DNA from: an uncultured Collinsella sp.
Lineage (GTDB): Bacteria > Actinomycetota > Coriobacteriia > Coriobacteriales > Coriobacteriaceae
Direction of reading: 5' to 3'
NCBI GenBank assembly: GCA_902476475.1
Contig: CABSDO010000019.1
Coordinates: 1 to 23,013 of the forward strand
DNA: 23,013 nt
Below, one piece after another: positions 15,360-22,527 of the stretch. Position numbers and translations under genes: made by a program. Under the pieces are notes generated by a model. The model made no database searches and had not been told where the DNA came from. It saw nothing but the letters and a program-made list of their open reading frames with translations. Position 1 is the stretch's first letter; the number at the start of each line of letters is the position of its first letter.

Positions 15360-15578
15360 GTGGTCAAAAAATGGCAAATATGAGTACTGTTACCATTTTA
15401 GTTACAGCGATTTCATGCCATCAGAAGGCGATTTAGACGCCAGGGGTCCTACGGCGAAAGAATTGCAGGCGTTTATCAGCTGAGTACTTGGACATATGTT
15501 GCGTAATACTGCATATTTTGCAAAAAGATAATGCTACAGGGCTTGTGACAGTACTCATATTTGACTTTTTTTGCCCAC
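15360..15578. repeat. MITE-like element with 31-nt terminal inverted repeats
   Basis: The arms at 15360-15390 and 15548-15578 are complementary at 28 of 31 positions, including a perfect inner 16 bp (CAAATATGAGTACTGT and its complement) and an A-run facing a T-run. They enclose 157 bp that is more AT-rich than the flanking genes and has no supported reading frame. No target-site duplication is obvious. The form is that of a non-autonomous transposable element or a long structured RNA. It fills most of the gap between tRNA-Glu and the glutamine synthetase gene. Confidence 0.65.
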
Positions 15579-15597
15579 GACCCCTTATTACGTGGGC
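15573..15597. other. Hairpin abutting the right end of the inverted-repeat element
   Basis: GCCCACG at 15573-15579 pairs with CGTGGGC at 15591-15597 around an 11-base loop. It overlaps the last bases of the right terminal repeat, so the two structures cannot both be complete. On the plus strand it is preceded by T7; no U-tract follows on the plus strand, but the minus strand reads TTTTTTT shortly after a few bases, less typical for a terminator. Confidence 0.35.
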
Positions 15598-15637
15598 GAA
15601 TCAGTTGCAAAACGGACTCCTAAGCGCTCTTCGCAAA

Positions 15638-15670
15638 CAAAAACCGGGGCCCGCATGATGCGGACCCCGG
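15638..15670 (-). terminator. Rho-independent terminator of the glutamine synthetase gene
   Basis: On the minus strand the stem CCGGGG-T-CCGCA / TGCGG-G-CCCCGG has one internal mismatch and a three-base loop, and is followed by TTTTTG. It lies 31 bases after the stop codon. Confidence 0.88.
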
Positions 15671-15701
15671 CTCAATACCGTGACGATATGTCAGTTACGC
15701 T

Positions 15702-17789
15702 CTACACGTAGAACAGGATGTCGTCGTAGGTCGGAACCGGCCAGTAGTCGGCGGCCACGATCTCCTCCATGGCATCCACGGCGGCGCGCAGCGTGTCCAT
15801 AGCGGGAACGACCTCGTGTGCATACACATTGGCCTGATCCTGGCCATCGAGAGCCTCGGCCTTCTGATGCACGGCGTCGAGTGCCTTGATGGAATCGTTG
15901 ATGGCGGTGATACCGTTGCAGAGCTTGTTGAGCGTGTTCTGCTCGCACTGCATGGCAGCCTCAGCACCGGCGGCACGAATAGTCTCAAGGCCCTTAGCGA
16001 CCTTGGTGGCATAGGCGGTAATGACCGGGCGATAGGTACGACGCGCCTCACGAACCATCGTGGTAGCCTCGATGTTCATGAGCTTGTTGTACTTCTCGAG
16101 CTTGCAGTCATAGCGGCACTGAGCCTCGGCCTTGGTCAGGACACCCGTCTCCTCAAAGAGCGCGATAGCCTTATCGGAAACAAAGGCGGGAAGAGCGTCG
16201 GCCGTGGTCTTGTTGTTGGCAAGGCCGCGCTTCTCGGCCTCGATGGGCCACTCGTCGGAGTAACCGTCGCCGGAGAACAGGATGCGCTGGTGATCGGTCA
16301 GCACCTTCTTGCAGTACTCGAGCGCGGCGTCCTGGAACTCATCCTCGGGCGTACCCTCGAGTGCGTCGGCGAAGGACTTGAGCGACTTGGCCACGGCGGC
16401 ATCGAGCACCAGGTTGGAGTCGGAGACGTTCTGCTCGGAGCCGCAGGCACGGAACTCGAACTTATTGCCGGTGAAGGCAAACGGGGAGGTGCGGTTGCGG
16501 TCGGTGTTGTCCTGCATCAGCTTGGGCAGGGTATCGGCGCCCAGGTCGAGCACGCCGCGCGTGGCATGGACGGAAGCCTTGCCATCGATGATCTTCTCGA
16601 CGACCTCGGTAAGCTGGTCGCCCAGGAAGATGGACATAATCGCCGGAGGAGCCTCATTGGCGCCCAGACGATGGTCGTTGCCGGCCGAGGCAACAGAGGC
16701 ACGCAGGAGCTCCTGATAGTTATCGACAGCCTCGATCACCGCGGTGAGGAAGACGATGAACTGCAGGTTGTCGAGCGGGGTGTCGCCCGGATCGAGCAGA
16801 TTCTCGGACTCGGTGCCAAGCGACCAGTTGTTGTGCTTGCCCGAACCGTTGATGCCCTCGAAGGGCTTCTCGTGCAGCAGGCAGACCAAGTCGTGGCGGG
16901 AGGCGATGAGCTTCATCTTCTCCATCATGACCAGATTCTGGTCGATGGCCTCGTTGACCTCGCCATAGACAGGGGCGAGCTCATGCTGGCAGGGAGCGAC
17001 CTCGTTGTGCTTGGTCTTGGCGGGAATGCCGAGCGCCCACAGCTCATCGTCCAGATCCTTCATATAGGCCGAGACGGTGGGGCGGATAGCGCCAAAGTAG
17101 TGCTCCTCGAGCTCCTGACCCTTGCAGGGAGCGGCGCCAAAGAGGGTGCGGCCGGTGATGACCAGGTCCTTGCGCTTGCGGTAGGCGTCCTTCTTGATCA
17201 GGAAGTACTCCTGCTCGTCGCCCACAGAAGGAACGACCTTCTTGGGGGTCTTGCCAAACAGCGCCAAAACGCGCTTAGACTCACGCGAGAGCGCAGTCAT
17301 GGAACGCAGCAGCGGGGTCTTCTTGTCCAGGGCCTCGCCCGTGTAGGAGCAGAAAGCCGTGGGGATGCACAGGACGTCGTCCTTGATAAAGGCGGGGCTA
17401 GTGGGGGCCCAGGCGGTGTAGCCACGGGCCTCGAAGGTAGCACGCAGGCCGCCGTTGGGGAAGCTCGAGGCATCGGGCTCGCCCTGGATGAGGTTCTTGC
17501 CCGTAAACTTGGTAATGGCGGTGCCGTCGTGGTTGGGCTCGAGGAAGCTGTCGTGCTTCTCGGAAGTAATGCCCGAAAGAGGCTGGAACCAGTGCGCATA
17601 GTGCGTCGCGCCCTTGGAGATGGCCCAGACCTTCATGGCATGGGCAACGGCGTTTGCCACATCCAGGTCGAGCGGCTCACCGCCCTCGAGGGTTGCAGCA
17701 AGGCGCTTCCAAATGTCCTTGGGGAGGTAGTCCTTCATGACTTCCTCAGAGAACACCATGGTCCCGAAGCGGTCAGTAAGTTCGGCCAT
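15702..17789 (-). CDS. glnN: Glutamine synthetase type III
   Basis: ATP-dependent synthesis of glutamine from glutamate and ammonium. The 695-aa product has the length of type III enzymes (about 700 aa), well above types I and II. The catalytic core holds GDEQEYF (190-196), NEVAPCQHELAPVYGE (262-277) and the type III signature EGINGSGKHNNWS (311-323), followed by SAGNDHRLGANEAPP. The C-terminal third is the helical extension particular to type III. The ATG at 17789 follows AGGGAG; 21 extra in-frame codons upstream are not family-like. The gene stands alone with its own terminator. The adenylylation tyrosine typical of type I is not expected in this type. Its leader holds the short hairpins CACCGC/GCGGTG and CGAGTC/GACTCG. 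An inverted repeat GCAACAT/ATGTTGC (17875-17895) may be a nitrogen regulator site. Confidence 0.96.
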   Translation of the reverse strand: MAELTDRFGTMVFSEEVMKDYLPKDIWKRLAATLEGGEPLDLDVANAVAHAMKVWAISKGATHYAHWFQPLSGITSEKHDSFLEPNHDGTAITKFTGKNLIQGEPDASSFPNGGLRATFEARGYTAWAPTSPAFIKDDVLCIPTAFCSYTGEALDKKTPLLRSMTALSRESKRVLALFGKTPKKVVPSVGDEQEYFLIKKDAYRKRKDLVITGRTLFGAAPCKGQELEEHYFGAIRPTVSAYMKDLDDELWALGIPAKTKHNEVAPCQHELAPVYGEVNEAIDQNLVMMEKMKLIASRHDLVCLLHEKPFEGINGSGKHNNWSLGTESENLLDPGDTPLDNLQFIVFLTAVIEAVDNYQELLRASVASAGNDHRLGANEAPPAIMSIFLGDQLTEVVEKIIDGKASVHATRGVLDLGADTLPKLMQDNTDRNRTSPFAFTGNKFEFRACGSEQNVSDSNLVLDAAVAKSLKSFADALEGTPEDEFQDAALEYCKKVLTDHQRILFSGDGYSDEWPIEAEKRGLANNKTTADALPAFVSDKAIALFEETGVLTKAEAQCRYDCKLEKYNKLMNIEATTMVREARRTYRPVITAYATKVAKGLETIRAAGAEAAMQCEQNTLNKLCNGITAINDSIKALDAVHQKAEALDGQDQANVYAHEVVPAMDTLRAAVDAMEEIVAADYWPVPTYDDILFYV

Positions 17790-17874
17790 ACGGAACTCCC
17801 TTCGTATCGGCACCGCGTGAGAAGCGGTGTTGATTACTAACGAACGAGTCATAGCTTAGACTCGCCGTGTTTCC

Positions 17875-17895
17875 GCAACATTACCGTTATGTTGC
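17875..17895. promoter_or_regulatory. Inverted repeat upstream of glnN, possible operator
   Basis: GCAACAT at 17875-17881 and ATGTTGC at 17889-17895 form a perfect 7-bp dyad with a 7-base spacer, 86 bp before the glnN start. The spacing suits a dimeric DNA-binding protein. It does not fit the Bacillus TnrA/GlnR or the streptomycete GlnR consensus as I know them. Confidence 0.35.
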
Positions 17896-18009
17896 TGTCG
17901 CGAAACCAATCAATGAGGTTACCGCATCGCGGCGGCGTTGCCACCCTCAACAGCCAATCAACTGCATAAATTGCAGACCTCCCCGCACAGTTTACGGGTA
18001 GCTCATTTG

Positions 18010-18065
18010 CCACGGGCTATAAAGACTGGTATTTGATGCGAAATACCAGTCTTTATAGCCCGTGG
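18010..18065. other. Perfect 25-bp inverted repeat with six-base loop
   Basis: The arm at 18010-18034 begins CCACGGGCTATAAAG and is matched without error by 18041-18065. The loop is GATGCG, and three more A/T pairs follow after one mismatch. No U-tract follows on either strand, and the genes on both sides point away, so it is not an ordinary terminator. It might be a small mobile palindrome, a stable RNA hairpin or a cruciform site. Confidence 0.7.
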
Positions 18066-18214
18066 AAAAATTAGCCGCTCTGCTATAGGGAATGCCGATA
18101 GCAAGGCATCTTTGATTGGTATCCCCGAATAACGAGTGAAACTCCACCGTGACACAGCGGTGCTGTAGAATCCTTACAACACATCACACTATTACGTATC
18201 TAGAGGAGCACGAT

Positions 18215-19087
18215 ATGCGCGTCGACGAGGTTTTTAAGCAGGCAGCATCCCAGGGCACCGCACCCGTTTCGTTTGAGATGTTCCCGCCCAAGGGCGAGCT
18301 TACCCTCGACACGGCTCGCGAGGTGGCAGGCAATCTATGCAAGCTTTCGCCGAGCTTTGTCTCGGTCACCTGCTCGGCCGGCGGCTCGGGCAACGGTGCC
18401 ACCACCGCCCCCATCGCGCATATGATTTCGAGCGAATTCGACACGCCCTCGGTGGCACACCTCACCTGCGTGGGCCGCACCCACGCCGACATCGCCGCCA
18501 AGATCGACGAGTATCGCACCGCCGGCGTTGAAAACATTCTGGCCCTGCGTGGCGATCTCCCTGCCGGCGCGACCGAGGACGACAAGCCCGCCTCCGACTA
18601 CGCCTACGCCCGCGACCTCATCCCCGAGCTCGTCGACGCCGGCTTTTGCGTGGGCGCCGCAGCCTACCCCGAGGGCCACATTGCCTGTGAGGATCTCAAC
18701 CTCTCGGTCGAACACCTCAAGCAAAAACAGGACGCCGGCGCGAGCTTCTTTGTGACACAGCTCTTCTTTGATAACGAGTGCTTCTACCGTTTTCGCGAGC
18801 TTGCCGACAAGGCCGGTATCACCGTGCCCATTACCGCGGGCATCATGCCGTTTATGGGCAAGTCGCAGATCAGCCGCATGGTCTTTATGTGCGGCGCGTC
18901 GCTGCCCTCCCCCGTCATCAAGATTCTCGCCAAGTACGAGAACGACCCCGAGAGCCTGCAGGCAGCCGGTGTAGATTATGCCGCCCGCCAGCTTTGCGAC
19001 CTCAAGGAGCACGGCGCCGACGGCCTGCACCTGTACACTATGAACCGTCCTGCGATCGCCGCGACCATTATGGAGCGCCTGGGGTAA
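18215..19087 (+). CDS. metF: 5,10-methylenetetrahydrofolate reductase
   Basis: Flavin-dependent reduction of methylene-THF to methyl-THF, the methyl donor for methionine synthase. The 290-aa TIM-barrel protein carries the family's FEMFPPKG (residues 21-28), VTCSAGGSGN, LRGDLP with the loop around it, AAYPEGH, and FFVTQLFFDN. The ATG at 18215 follows AGAGGAG; 22 in-frame codons before it are unlikely to be translated. Its stop overlaps the start of the MetH activation gene by one base (TAATG), so the two are coupled, and metH follows nine bases after that one. This is a compact one-carbon operon. The sequence does not show whether NADH or ferredoxin is the donor; no MetV-like partner is present. 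Confidence 0.96.
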   Translation: MRVDEVFKQAASQGTAPVSFEMFPPKGELTLDTAREVAGNLCKLSPSFVSVTCSAGGSGNGATTAPIAHMISSEFDTPSVAHLTCVGRTHADIAAKIDEYRTAGVENILALRGDLPAGATEDDKPASDYAYARDLIPELVDAGFCVGAAAYPEGHIACEDLNLSVEHLKQKQDAGASFFVTQLFFDNECFYRFRELADKAGITVPITAGIMPFMGKSQISRMVFMCGASLPSPVIKILAKYENDPESLQAAGVDYAARQLCDLKEHGADGLHLYTMNRPAIAATIMERLG

Positions 19088-19875
19088 TGGAAAAACCGCA
19101 CATCGATACAACCGCTGTCGAAGTGCCGGCCGACCTTGCGTCGCCGGCGCTTTACCGTGTCGATGCTGCGCACCATCCCCGTGTCGACCGTGCCGAGATG
19201 CTGCGGTATCTGGGTTACGGCGGCCAGCAGATTGAACCCGAGCTGTCACGACGTATTGAGCTTGTGGTCGAGCGTCTGGAACTTGACATTGAGCCCCGTG
19301 GCGTGCGCCGCGTGTTTGCCGTCGATGCCACGGGCGTGGACGAACAAAGTGAGCCTTGCATTCACTTGGTCGGCACCAACGTTGAGCTGCGAGGTCGCGA
19401 TATCTATCGACATCTCAAAGATGCCCGCTTTGCCGCGCTCATGGCATGCACCCTCGGCATGGACGCCGAGCGTCGCCTGCGCACCACGGGAGCCCAACAT
19501 CCCCTGGAGGGCGCCGTGCTCGACGCCGCGTGCTCCGCTTACGTGGAAGCCGCCGTTGAGCAAATGGACCAGCAGGTCAAGACGGACGCCGCCGCACACG
19601 GACTCGCCGGCAACTGGCGCTTTAGTCCCGGCTACGGCGACTGCCCGCTCTCGGCCCAGCGCTCGATCGTCAATGCGCTCAACGCCACGCGGCTCATCGG
19701 CCTGACCGTCACACCCACCAGCCTGCTCATGCCCACCAAAAGCGTGACCGCGGTGATCGGTCTGTTTGACGGCGAGGTCCACGACGCCCAGACCCGCCCC
19801 ACCTGCAATATCTGCCGCATGCGCGAGAGCTGTCGCTTCCGCGCCGCCCACACCACCTGCTATTCCAGCCATTAG
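19087..19875 (+). CDS. Stand-alone methionine synthase activation (AdoMet-binding) protein
   Basis: In E. coli the C-terminal domain of MetH binds S-adenosylmethionine and remethylates oxidised cob(II)alamin. Here that domain is a separate 262-aa protein, as in some Firmicutes and Thermotoga. The AdoMet motif RFSPGYGDCPLS is at 178-189, and TPTSLLMPTKSVTAVIGL at 209-226 is the conserved strand pair. The C-terminus adds four cysteines (240, 243, 249, 258) in CNICRMRESC and TTCY, which full-length MetH lacks. They could bind a metal or an iron-sulfur cluster, perhaps for electron delivery. The start overlaps the metF stop, and metH begins nine bases downstream. Since metH is broken here, its target may be lost or may be another corrinoid protein. 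Confidence 0.9.
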   Translation: MEKPHIDTTAVEVPADLASPALYRVDAAHHPRVDRAEMLRYLGYGGQQIEPELSRRIELVVERLELDIEPRGVRRVFAVDATGVDEQSEPCIHLVGTNVELRGRDIYRHLKDARFAALMACTLGMDAERRLRTTGAQHPLEGAVLDAACSAYVEAAVEQMDQQVKTDAAAHGLAGNWRFSPGYGDCPLSAQRSIVNALNATRLIGLTVTPTSLLMPTKSVTAVIGLFDGEVHDAQTRPTCNICRMRESCRFRAAHTTCYSSH

Positions 19876-19884
19876 GAGCCCCCG

Positions 19885-22419
19885 ATGTTTACTCCGCTTA
19901 TCACTCATGATTCCGACGGCACTGCATTGGCGGCACCCGTTGATGCCGCACGTCGCAACGGTGCCACGTACAAGACGCGCACGATCGACGATCTGCGCAT
20001 TAAGGACGATCGCCTGCGTGCGGCCATCGAGGGCACGGGACACCTGCTGTTCGACGGCGGCATGGGCACCATGTTGCAGGCCGCTGGCATGAAGGCGGGC
20101 GCCTTGCCCGAGCTGCTCAACTTTGATGAGCCCCAGGTTATCACCGATATCCAACGTCAATATGTCGAGGCCGGCTGCGACGTGATCACCGCCAACACCT
20201 TTGGCGCCAATGCCCACAAGCTCGACGGCGCCGCCACCGTGCAGATGTCTTTGCCGCCGCTGTCGCCTGCGCCCGCGCGGCTGGTGCCCGCTACGTCGCC
20301 GGTGACATCGGCCCCATCGGCGCACTGCTTCGTCCCTTAGGCACCCTCAGCTTCGACGAGGCCTATGACCTCTTTGCCGAGGAAGTGCGCGCCGGCGTCG
20401 CCGCGGGTGTGGACCTCTTTATTATCGAAACCATGACCGACCTGGCCGAGATCAAGGCGGCCGTCCTCGCCTGCCGCGAAAACTCCGACCTGCCCGTCTT
20501 TGCCACCATGACCTTTGAGGAGGACGGCCGCACCTTCCTGGGCACAAGTCCCGAGGTTGCCGCCATCACGCTCGATGCCATCGGCACCGACGTTTTGGGC
20601 ATCAACTGCAGCCAAGGACCGGCCGAGCTCCGAGGACTCGCCGCACGTATGCTCACCGTTACCGACAAACCCGTTATGGTGCAGGCCAATGCGGGACTCC
20701 CCCATGTGGACGACGACGGCAACACCGTCTTTGATATCCAGGCACCCGAGTACGCCGAGGCCGTCGCCGGCATGATCGAGGACGGCGTGAGCGTCGTGGG
20801 CGCACATGGCGGCCTTGCGCACGCTTATCGACAACCACACGCCCAGCCCGCGCCACCGCAAGCCCAGCATGTCGGTCACAAGCGCCCAGACCGTGGTGGA
20901 CCTCCCCTGCGATGGCCACAAAATCGCCGTCATCGGCGAGCGCATCAACCCCACCGGCAAAAAGCGCCTGCAGCAGGCCCTGCGCGACGGCGATCTGGAC
21001 TACGTGGTGAGCCAGGGCATCAGCCAGCAGGAGCAGGGCGCCGACATCCTGGACGTCAACGTGGGCCTGCCCGAGATCGACGAGGTCAAGATTATCCAAC
21101 AGGCGACCGAACAGCTCCAGGGCTCCACGCTCCTGCCGCTGCAGATCGACTCCACCGATCCTGCAGCCGTCGAGGCCGCCGTGCGCCGCTACGCCGGCAA
21201 GCCCATCATCAACTCGGTCAATGGCAAGCAGCAGATCATGGATGAGATCTTTCCGCTGGTCGCCCACTACGGCACCAACGTTGTCGGCCTTACGCTCGAC
21301 GAAGGCGGCATCCCCGATACCGCCGAGGCTCGCTTCGCCATCGCCGAGCGCATCGTGGCCGAGGCCGCCCGCTACGGCATCGGCCCGGACCGCATCCTCA
21401 TCGACTGCCTGGTCATGACCGCCTCGACCAATCAACGCCAGGCCGAGCAGATCCTGCGCGCCATGTCCCTGTGCAAGGAGCGTCTGGGCGTCAAATGCGC
21501 GCTCGGCGTGTCGAACATCAGCTTTGGCCTGCCTGCCCGCCCGCTGCTGGGCTCGGTCTTTTTGGCTGCCGCCTTCGGCGCAGGCTTGGACGCCCCCATC
21601 ATGAACCCGGGCTCCAAGCGCTTTATGGATACCGTCTACAGCTATCGCGTCCTGAGCGTTGAGGACGAGGGCTCGACCGGATACATCGAGCGCTACGCCG
21701 GCTGGACCGATCCGTATAAGATCGCCGCAAACCCGGCAGCGGCTCAGGCCGCATCGACCGACGCTGTGCCCGCTGCTGGCACCGCCGGCACCGACGGCAA
21801 CGACGACCCGATTCGTCGCATGGTCGTCTCGGGCCGCAAAGGCGAGATCGCTGCCGAGACCGAGCGTCTGCTGGCAGACCACGACGCCATGGACCTCATC
21901 AACAATCACTTTATCCCCGCCCTCGACGAAGTTGGCGTCCTCTTTGACCAGGGCAAGTTCTTCTTGCCGCAGCTTATGGCCTCGGCCGAGGCCGCACGCG
22001 TGGGCTTCGACACCATCAAGCGCCTGATGCCTGCCGGCGAGATTGCCGACAAGGGCAAGATCTGCGTGGCCACCGTTAAAGGCGATATCCACGATATTGG
22101 CAAGAACATCGTCAAAATGTTGCTCGATAACTACGGCTACACCGTCTTTGACCTGGGCCGCGACGTCGATCCGCAGGAGGTACTCAAGACCGTCAAGGAG
22201 CGCGATATCAAACTCGTCGGCCTCTCGGCGCTTATGACTACCACGGTCGTCGCCATGGAGGAGACCATCAAGCTGCTTCATTCCGAGGTGCCGGGCGTCA
22301 AGATCATCGTGGGCGGCGCCGTGCTCACCCCCGAATACGCCAAGCAGATCGGCGCGGACTACTACGCCAAGGACGCCGCCGAAAGCGCTCGTATCGCCGA
22401 AGAGGTCTTTGGGCAGTAA
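19885..22419 (+). pseudogene. metH: Cobalamin-dependent methionine synthase, broken by two lesions
   Basis: MetH moves a methyl group from methyl-THF via cobalamin to homocysteine. The remains lie in three frames. Frame A (19885 to about 20243; ATG after AGGAG) begins the homocysteine domain with LLFDGGMGTML. A one-base loss near 20243 shifts it to frame B (from 20244: DVFAAAVACARAAGARYVAG), which runs through GINCSQGP, the first zinc cysteine. At about 20801 a further loss of about 23 bases deletes the GGCCGTTP-type segment with the other two zinc cysteines and shifts to frame C. Frame C (open from the ATG at 20806) is intact: pterin domain (ERINPTG, LDEGGIPDT), cap (FFLPQLM) and B12 domain with GDIHDIGK, base-off histidine 429 of that frame. 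The activation domain is encoded separately upstream. Sequencing error is possible for the one-base lesion, less so for the second. Confidence 0.88.
20806..22419 (+). CDS. Intact 3' part of metH: pterin-binding, cap and B12 domains
   Basis: This 537-codon frame is undamaged and could be made as a separate protein. It holds the methyl-THF-binding TIM barrel (about 35-305; VIGERINPTGKK, ILDVNVGLPE, GLTLDEGGIPDTAEA), an Ala/Thr-rich linker (about 306-332), the helical cap (335-410) and the cobalamin Rossmann domain (417-537) with DIHDIGKN and VGGAVLTPEYA. This set resembles a methyl-THF:corrinoid methyltransferase fused to its corrinoid protein. The ATG at 20806 lacks a ribosome site, so production would need reinitiation after frame B or an unseen promoter. 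It is listed apart from the pseudogene because its reading frame alone is complete. Most likely it is the decaying tail of metH. Confidence 0.5.
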   Translation: MAALRTLIDNHTPSPRHRKPSMSVTSAQTVVDLPCDGHKIAVIGERINPTGKKRLQQALRDGDLDYVVSQGISQQEQGADILDVNVGLPEIDEVKIIQQATEQLQGSTLLPLQIDSTDPAAVEAAVRRYAGKPIINSVNGKQQIMDEIFPLVAHYGTNVVGLTLDEGGIPDTAEARFAIAERIVAEAARYGIGPDRILIDCLVMTASTNQRQAEQILRAMSLCKERLGVKCALGVSNISFGLPARPLLGSVFLAAAFGAGLDAPIMNPGSKRFMDTVYSYRVLSVEDEGSTGYIERYAGWTDPYKIAANPAAAQAASTDAVPAAGTAGTDGNDDPIRRMVVSGRKGEIAAETERLLADHDAMDLINNHFIPALDEVGVLFDQGKFFLPQLMASAEAARVGFDTIKRLMPAGEIADKGKICVATVKGDIHDIGKNIVKMLLDNYGYTVFDLGRDVDPQEVLKTVKERDIKLVGLSALMTTTVVAMEETIKLLHSEVPGVKIIVGGAVLTPEYAKQIGADYYAKDAAESARIAEEVFGQ

Positions 22420-22444
22420 CACAACGGAAACAACCGAGCACCAA

Positions 22445-22482
22445 AACGTGCCGCACGCGCCACTTGGCACGTGCGGCACGTT
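22445..22482 (+). terminator. Strong hairpin after metH
   Basis: AACGTGCCGCACG (22445-22457) pairs perfectly over 13 bp with 22470-22482; an inner GCCA/TGGC pair extends it. It lies 25 bases after the metH stop. The sequence after it is AGAATAG, with no U-tract, so termination would be factor-dependent or the stem may protect the 3' end. TAGAAT at 22482-22487 might serve as -10 for the next gene, without a -35. Confidence 0.6.
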
Positions 22483-22527
22483 AGAATAGATAAGACTATG
22501 CTCGTTTTGGCAGATAGGAGCGCAAGG

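Larger units (their letters stand above)
17790..18214. other. 425-bp divergent intergenic region (glnN / metF)
   Basis: No gene is supported. From the glnN side it holds the leader hairpin CACCGC/GCGGTG near 17812-17836, the inverted repeat GCAACAT-7-ATGTTGC (17875-17895), and a GC-rich stretch. The perfect 25-bp hairpin (18010-18065) follows, then the metF leader. TAGAAT at 18166-18171 is a possible metF -10 but has no -35. CACCG/CGGTG near it could form a short stem. No B12, SAM or T-box riboswitch core was recognised. Confidence 0.5.

Noticed and set aside
15218..15436. Plus-strand frame overlapping tRNA-Glu and its terminator
   Set aside because: Starts within the tRNA gene and crosses the terminator; not a protein gene.
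15816..17840. 674-codon plus-strand open frame opposite glnN
   Set aside because: Mirror frame of a highly biased gene; composition and lack of motifs argue against a gene.
18010..18065. Bidirectional terminator
   Set aside because: Flanking genes diverge and neither strand has a U-tract after the stem.
18066..18214. Cobalamin or SAM riboswitch upstream of metF
   Set aside because: No conserved cores of these classes could be recognised; only short stems are seen.
20236..20250. Programmed ribosomal frameshift in metH
   Set aside because: No slippery heptamer is present, and a second lesion with lost conserved residues lies downstream; decay or error is simpler.
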